Below the pieces are notes generated by a model. It worked only from the letters and a program-made list of their open reading frames with translations, made no database searches and was not told the origin of the DNA. From Larkinella punicea (GTDB taxonomy: Bacteria; Bacteroidota; Bacteroidia; Cytophagales; Spirosomataceae): a stretch of 64,000 nt of DNA. A program made the position numbers and the translations under genes. Location of the stretch: the NCBI RefSeq assembly GCF_003334855.1, contig NZ_QOWE01000007.1:246754-310753 (forward strand). Direction: 5' to 3'. This document shows, in pieces, positions 60,009 through 64,000 of this stretch (the first letter of the stretch is position 1; each line of letters opens with the position of its first letter).

Positions 60009-62192
60009 ATGAGACGGATTCGTACACTATTTCTGTATATTCTTTTTTTACTCAGTGGTTTTCAGACTGCCAGGGCACAATTTCAGGGCGTCCGCTGGAC
60101 TTCCGACGGAAACGCTTTTTTAAGTATCACCCCGGAAGCGGTTCTGCAAACCGACGTGGTTTCCGGGAAGGCAACCACCCTGATTTCCAGGGAACAACTC
60201 ACCCCAACCGGCGCATCGAAACCGCTGACGGTGGCCCAGTTGGCCTTCAGCCGCGATTCTTCACACGTTCTGATTTTTACGAATACCGCCCGGGTTTGGC
60301 GCTATAACACCCGGGGCGATTATTATCTGCTCGATCGGAAAAGTAATCGATTGCGGCAGGTGGGAAAAGACCAGCCGGGTCAGTCACTCCTCTACGCCAA
60401 GCTGTCGCCCGACGGAACCAAGGTGGCGTATGTAAGCAAAAACAATCTGTTTGTGGAAGATGTGGCAACCGGACAAACCACCCCACTAACCACCGACGGC
60501 ACCCGCAAACGCATCAACGGCACGTTTGACTGGGCTTACGAAGAGGAGTTCGGCTGCCGCGACGGTTTTCGATGGAGCCCGGACAGCAAGCAAATTGCCT
60601 ACTGGCAGGTCGATGCCAGCACGATTCGCGACTATTTGATGCTCAATACAACGGATTCGGTTTACTCCCGCGTCATTCCGGTCGAGTACCCGAAAGTCGG
60701 AGAGTCGCCCTCACCGGTTCGCATTGGAGTCGTTGCGGCAACGGGCGGACCAACCCGCTGGCTGGCCATTCCGGGCGATCCGCAACAACATTACCTCGTC
60801 CGAATGGAGTGGTTCCCGAACTCGAATGAGCTGATTATCGAGCAATTAAACCGCAAACAAAACCAAAGCATCCTCTTTGTGAGCCAACCCACCAGTGGCT
60901 CCGTGACGCCGATCCACCGCGAAACCAGCGACACCTGGATTGATACGAAGGGAATCTGGAACCGGGGCAATCCCGCCGGTTGGGAGTGGCTGGACGGTGG
61001 AAAATCGTTTATCTGGGTTTCCGAAAAAGACGGCTGGCGGCATCTGTATCGGATCAGTCGCGACGGCAAAAAAGAACTTTTACTCACGCCCGGATCGTAT
61101 GACATTGCCAGCCTCAATTACATCGATGAGCAAAACCAGTACATTTATTTCACGGCTTCCCCTACCAATCCCACTCAGCGGTATTTGTACCGTACGAAGA
61201 TGGATGGTAAGGGAAAACCGGAGCGAATTTCGCCCGCGAATGAGGCAGGAACCCATGCCTACGACATCGCCCCCGGCGGTCGATATGCCCAGCATACGTT
61301 CAACAGTCATCAAGTGCCAATGGCCACAAACTGGATTCGGTTGTCCGACAATCAGGTCGTTCGTGCGTCTCCCCGCCCCACTTCCAGCCCGCAAACACCC
61401 CGAAATGTGGAATTTTTCAAGGTTCAAACCGCCGATGGCATTTCGCTGGACGGCTGGATGCGAAAACCCGAAAATTTCGACAGTACCAAAAAGTATCCGG
61501 TGGTTTTTTATGTCTACGGCGAACCGGCATCCACCACGACAAACGACGTCTTTTCCGCGGGCAGCAATGCCCAGTTTGACGGCGATATGGCCAAAGCGGG
61601 CTATTGCTACATTGCCCTGGATAACCGGGGAACTCCGGCGCTGAAGGGAGCCGCCTGGCGCAAAGCCATCTACCGGCAGATCGGGCGTATCAACGTTCGG
61701 GATCAGGCTATGGGGGCTAAAAAACTATTCGAACAACACGCCTATCTGGATACCAGCCGGGTCGCCGTCTGGGGTTGGAGTGGCGGTGGTTCAACCACCC
61801 TTCACCTGCTTTTTCAGTATCCCGAAATCTACAAAACCGGCGTCGCCGTGGCGGCTGTGGGCAATCAATTGTTCTACGACAACATCTACCAGGAGCGGTA
61901 TATGGGCTTACCCCAGGAAAACCGGGAGGATTTTGTAGCGGGGTCACCCATCACCTACGCTAAAAATTTACGCGGGAATCTCCTCTATATTCACGGAACG
62001 GGTGACGACAATGTGCATTATTCCAACGCCGAAGTCCTTATCAATGAACTTATTAAACACAACAAACAATTTCAGGTGATGCCCTATCCAAACCGGACGC
62101 ATAGTATTTCGGAAGGCGAAGGCACCAGCCGACACCTCCGTAGTCTATACACCCGGTATTTACTGGAACACTGCCCTCCGGGGCCACGCTGA
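60009..62192 (+). CDS. S9B dipeptidyl peptidase (DPP-IV-like), secreted
   Basis: This 727-residue protein has a signal peptide (about 1-23, ending ARAQ), an eight-bladed propeller (about 30-470) and an alpha/beta-hydrolase domain (about 475-727). The propeller carries the Glu pair in WAYEEEFGCRDGF that binds the substrate N-terminus. The catalytic triad is S591 (GWSGGG; the family usually has GWSYGG), Asp666/667 (GTGDDNVH) and H698 (NRTHSI). Such enzymes remove X-Pro or X-Ala dipeptides. Next to hydroxyproline genes it suits breakdown of collagen-like peptides. It starts 5 bases after the AraC gene. Confidence 0.92.
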   Translation: MRRIRTLFLYILFLLSGFQTARAQFQGVRWTSDGNAFLSITPEAVLQTDVVSGKATTLISREQLTPTGASKPLTVAQLAFSRDSSHVLIFTNTARVWRYNTRGDYYLLDRKSNRLRQVGKDQPGQSLLYAKLSPDGTKVAYVSKNNLFVEDVATGQTTPLTTDGTRKRINGTFDWAYEEEFGCRDGFRWSPDSKQIAYWQVDASTIRDYLMLNTTDSVYSRVIPVEYPKVGESPSPVRIGVVAATGGPTRWLAIPGDPQQHYLVRMEWFPNSNELIIEQLNRKQNQSILFVSQPTSGSVTPIHRETSDTWIDTKGIWNRGNPAGWEWLDGGKSFIWVSEKDGWRHLYRISRDGKKELLLTPGSYDIASLNYIDEQNQYIYFTASPTNPTQRYLYRTKMDGKGKPERISPANEAGTHAYDIAPGGRYAQHTFNSHQVPMATNWIRLSDNQVVRASPRPTSSPQTPRNVEFFKVQTADGISLDGWMRKPENFDSTKKYPVVFYVYGEPASTTTNDVFSAGSNAQFDGDMAKAGYCYIALDNRGTPALKGAAWRKAIYRQIGRINVRDQAMGAKKLFEQHAYLDTSRVAVWGWSGGGSTTLHLLFQYPEIYKTGVAVAAVGNQLFYDNIYQERYMGLPQENREDFVAGSPITYAKNLRGNLLYIHGTGDDNVHYSNAEVLINELIKHNKQFQVMPYPNRTHSISEGEGTSRHLRSLYTRYLLEHCPPGPR

Positions 62193-62228
62193 GTGCGGAT
62201 AAAATGATTTAACGCTGAATTTGACATC

Positions 62229-63965
62229 ATGATTCATCAACTTTCTAAGCTCATCGGCCTGCTGGCGGCTGTGTGTTTTTCCTTTGCGGTTTCTGCCCAG
62301 AAGTTTGCGTTTACTCACGATGACACCTTACGCGGTTCAATCACCCCGGAACGGGTCTGGTGGGATCTTGCATATTATCATCTTCAGGTAAAAATCAATC
62401 CGGCCGACAGCGCGATCAGTGGCAGCACAACCATTCACTACCGGGTTTTAACACCCAACCAGACGCTGCAAGTCGATTTACAACGCCCCCTTAAAGTGCA
62501 GAAAATTGTTCAGGAAGGGAAGGAATTGGCTTTCAGGCAGGATGGAAATGCCTATTTTATAACGCTTCAGAAAAAGCAGGAAATTGGGCAAACCGAATCG
62601 CTGGTCGTTCACTATGCCGGAAAACCGCGGGTAGCCAAACGCGCGCCCTGGGATGGCGGCTTTGTCTGGAAACGGGATAAAACCGGGCAATGGTTTATTG
62701 CCACAGCTTGCCAGGGATTGGGTGCCAGTGCGTGGTGGCCCTGCAAAGATCACATGTACGACGAGCCCGACAGCATGCTTATCAGCATCACCGTACCCAA
62801 AGGATTACAGGATATTTCCAATGGCCGTCTGCGCGGGGTGACTGAGCACGACGATGGAACCCATACGTTCGACTGGTTTGTGAGTAACCCCATTAGCAAT
62901 TACGGCGTCAATGTCAATATTGGCAACTATGTTCACTGGGCAGACACGCTTCAGGGTGAAAAAGGGCGGTTGACCCTGGATTTTTACGCCCTGCCCGAAC
63001 ATGCCGATTCGGCCCGTCGGCAATTTCAACAGGCAAAGCCCATGCTGAAAGCATTTGAGCACTGGTTTGGACCGTACCCATTTTACGAAGACGGTTACAA
63101 ACTTGTCGAGACACCCTATTTGGGTATGGAGCATCAAAGTTCGGTGACGTACGGAAACCGCTTTCGGAATGGGTATCTGGGAAGGGATTTGTCGGGAACT
63201 GGTTTTGGACTTCTTTGGGATTTCATCATCATCCACGAATCCGGTCATGAGTGGTTTGCCAATAACATTACCTACCGCGACGTGGCCGACATGTGGGTAC
63301 ACGAGAGCTTTACCAATTACTCTGAAAACCTGTATACGGAATATTACCACGGAAAAGATGCGGGATCGGCCTATGTAATGGGAACGCGTGCGCTTATTCG
63401 AAATGACCGACCCATCGTCGGAACTTACAATGTAAACCACTCAGGTTCAGGGGATATGTATTATAAGGGCGGTAATATGCTGCACACAATCCGGCAAATT
63501 ATCAGTGATGATACGAAATGGCGGGGAATTCTTCGGGGACTTAACCAGACTTTCTACCACCAGACGGTTAATGGAAAACAAATTGAGGAGTACATCAGCC
63601 AACAATCCGGCATCAATTTTCAGAAGGTATTCGACCAATATCTACGCGATAAACGCATCCCCACGTTGGAGTATAAATTAGTTAAAAACAAGATTCAGTA
63701 CCGCTGGATAAACTGTGCCGAAGGTTTTAATATGCCGTTGAAAGTGTGTTTAAACAATGCCGGCCCTAATGAGCATCTCAACCCAACTACGCAATGGCAG
63801 ACATTACCCATCTCGGGTATCAATTCGTTAACTAGCGATCCTAATTATTATGTGTTTGTCCAGCGATCAAAGTGGATCAAGAGCAAAAGTTGTGGAGCAT
63901 CTTGGTTTAAGCATATAACTGCGTTAATCGATAAAGGAAAAACTCGACGTTTCTTACCCCTCTGA
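62229..63965 (+). CDS. M1-family metallopeptidase, 3' end replaced by an insertion sequence
   Basis: The frame is 578 residues, with signal peptide 1-23 (VSAQ), an N-terminal beta-domain and a gluzincin catalytic domain. Zinc ligands are H336, H340 (HESGHEW) and E359, with E337 as the base. The exopeptidase GxMEN motif reads GMEHQ (299-303). A short C-terminal domain follows, up to about SDPNYYVFVQR. The last 20-30 codons (to 63965) overlap the C-terminal coding end of a transposase on the other strand, so they are insertion-sequence DNA, not native protein. The native C-terminus was probably lost near 63855-63906. Function may be kept, since the active site is intact. It follows the DPP-IV-like gene by 36 bases. 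Confidence 0.85.
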   Translation: MIHQLSKLIGLLAAVCFSFAVSAQKFAFTHDDTLRGSITPERVWWDLAYYHLQVKINPADSAISGSTTIHYRVLTPNQTLQVDLQRPLKVQKIVQEGKELAFRQDGNAYFITLQKKQEIGQTESLVVHYAGKPRVAKRAPWDGGFVWKRDKTGQWFIATACQGLGASAWWPCKDHMYDEPDSMLISITVPKGLQDISNGRLRGVTEHDDGTHTFDWFVSNPISNYGVNVNIGNYVHWADTLQGEKGRLTLDFYALPEHADSARRQFQQAKPMLKAFEHWFGPYPFYEDGYKLVETPYLGMEHQSSVTYGNRFRNGYLGRDLSGTGFGLLWDFIIIHESGHEWFANNITYRDVADMWVHESFTNYSENLYTEYYHGKDAGSAYVMGTRALIRNDRPIVGTYNVNHSGSGDMYYKGGNMLHTIRQIISDDTKWRGILRGLNQTFYHQTVNGKQIEEYISQQSGINFQKVFDQYLRDKRIPTLEYKLVKNKIQYRWINCAEGFNMPLKVCLNNAGPNEHLNPTTQWQTLPISGINSLTSDPNYYVFVQRSKWIKSKSCGASWFKHITALIDKGKTRRFLPL

Positions 63966-64000
63966 ACTGAGCCCGGAAGGCTTTGATCTTGGCATTGAAG
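63907..64000 (-). mobile_element. C-terminal end of a transposase (ISAon1/ISL3-type), partial
   Basis: Read from the right edge on the - strand, the sequence encodes FNAKIKAFRAQFRGVRN followed by VEFFLYRLTQLYA and a stop (TAA, 63907-63909). This is the typical C-terminus of Bacteroidota DDE transposases of the ISAon1/ISL3 group. The rest of the element lies beyond the window. The frame overlaps the end of the M1 peptidase frame on the other strand, so the insertion cut that gene. The left terminal inverted repeat must lie between about 63855 and 63906 but cannot be set by eye. Confidence 0.85.

Overview
The window reads as chromosomal DNA of a Bacteroidota bacterium, most likely Cytophagales (Spirosoma/Larkinella-like). 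The evidence is two SusC-type genes (one with its SusD partner), type IX secretion sorting domains (CHU_C type B and Por-type A), a TAnnTTTG-like promoter box, few Shine-Dalgarno sequences, and several families of intergenic inverted repeats. The genus is an inference. No rRNA, tRNA or CRISPR array was seen.

Layout. 1-3.15 kb: the 5' end of a SusC gene and a GH2 beta-galactosidase-like gene. 3.2-3.7 kb: a 37-bp-arm inverted repeat, a decayed gene and a second palindromic repeat. 3.9-8.3 kb: a sulfur cluster (two YeeE/YedE transporter halves, a metallo-beta-lactamase/rhodanese protein, TauE, a Crp/Fnr regulator, a YgaP-like membrane protein) with three matching TGA-N6-T(C/T)A palindromes upstream of three of its genes. 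8.4-9.5 kb: a serine hydrolase. 9.6-19 kb: SusD/SusC, a GH130 mannoside phosphorylase, an SSS sugar symporter and a divergent AraC regulator. 19.2-21.6 kb: a secreted FAD dehydrogenase pair (gamma-like subunit plus GMC subunit with a CX5CX3C motif).

21.7-54.7 kb is a large exopolysaccharide and cell-surface region. A + strand operon (24.1-30.0) carries an acyltransferase, a Wzy-like polymerase, a second dehydrogenase pair and a GT14 glycosyltransferase. A short - strand operon (30.0-31.9) carries an acetyltransferase and a glycosyltransferase. A nine-gene + operon (32.2-42.7) carries a short TolC-like protein, a Wzc/GumC-like copolymerase, a Wzx flippase, an acyltransferase, a PKD lipoprotein, glycosyltransferases and a T9SS-exported protein. 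A 1273-residue modular secreted glycoside hydrolase lies at 42.9-46.7. The last - strand block (47.4-54.7) joins a FIST sensor, a hybrid kinase, an Hpt protein and a response regulator to the priming glycosyl-phosphate transferase, which itself carries a degenerate receiver domain, and to two more glycosyltransferases. A 13-base motif (consensus wwTGTCTGRYAAW) recurs in the intergenic gaps of this region and may mark a shared regulon.

55.6-64 kb: a trans-4-hydroxyproline catabolic operon (D-Hyp dehydrogenase, Hyp 2-epimerase, DapA-like deaminase) diverges from an AraC regulator that is followed by a DPP-IV-type peptidase and an M1 metallopeptidase. This set suits growth on collagen-like peptides. 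The M1 gene is cut near its 3' end by an insertion sequence whose transposase runs off the right edge.
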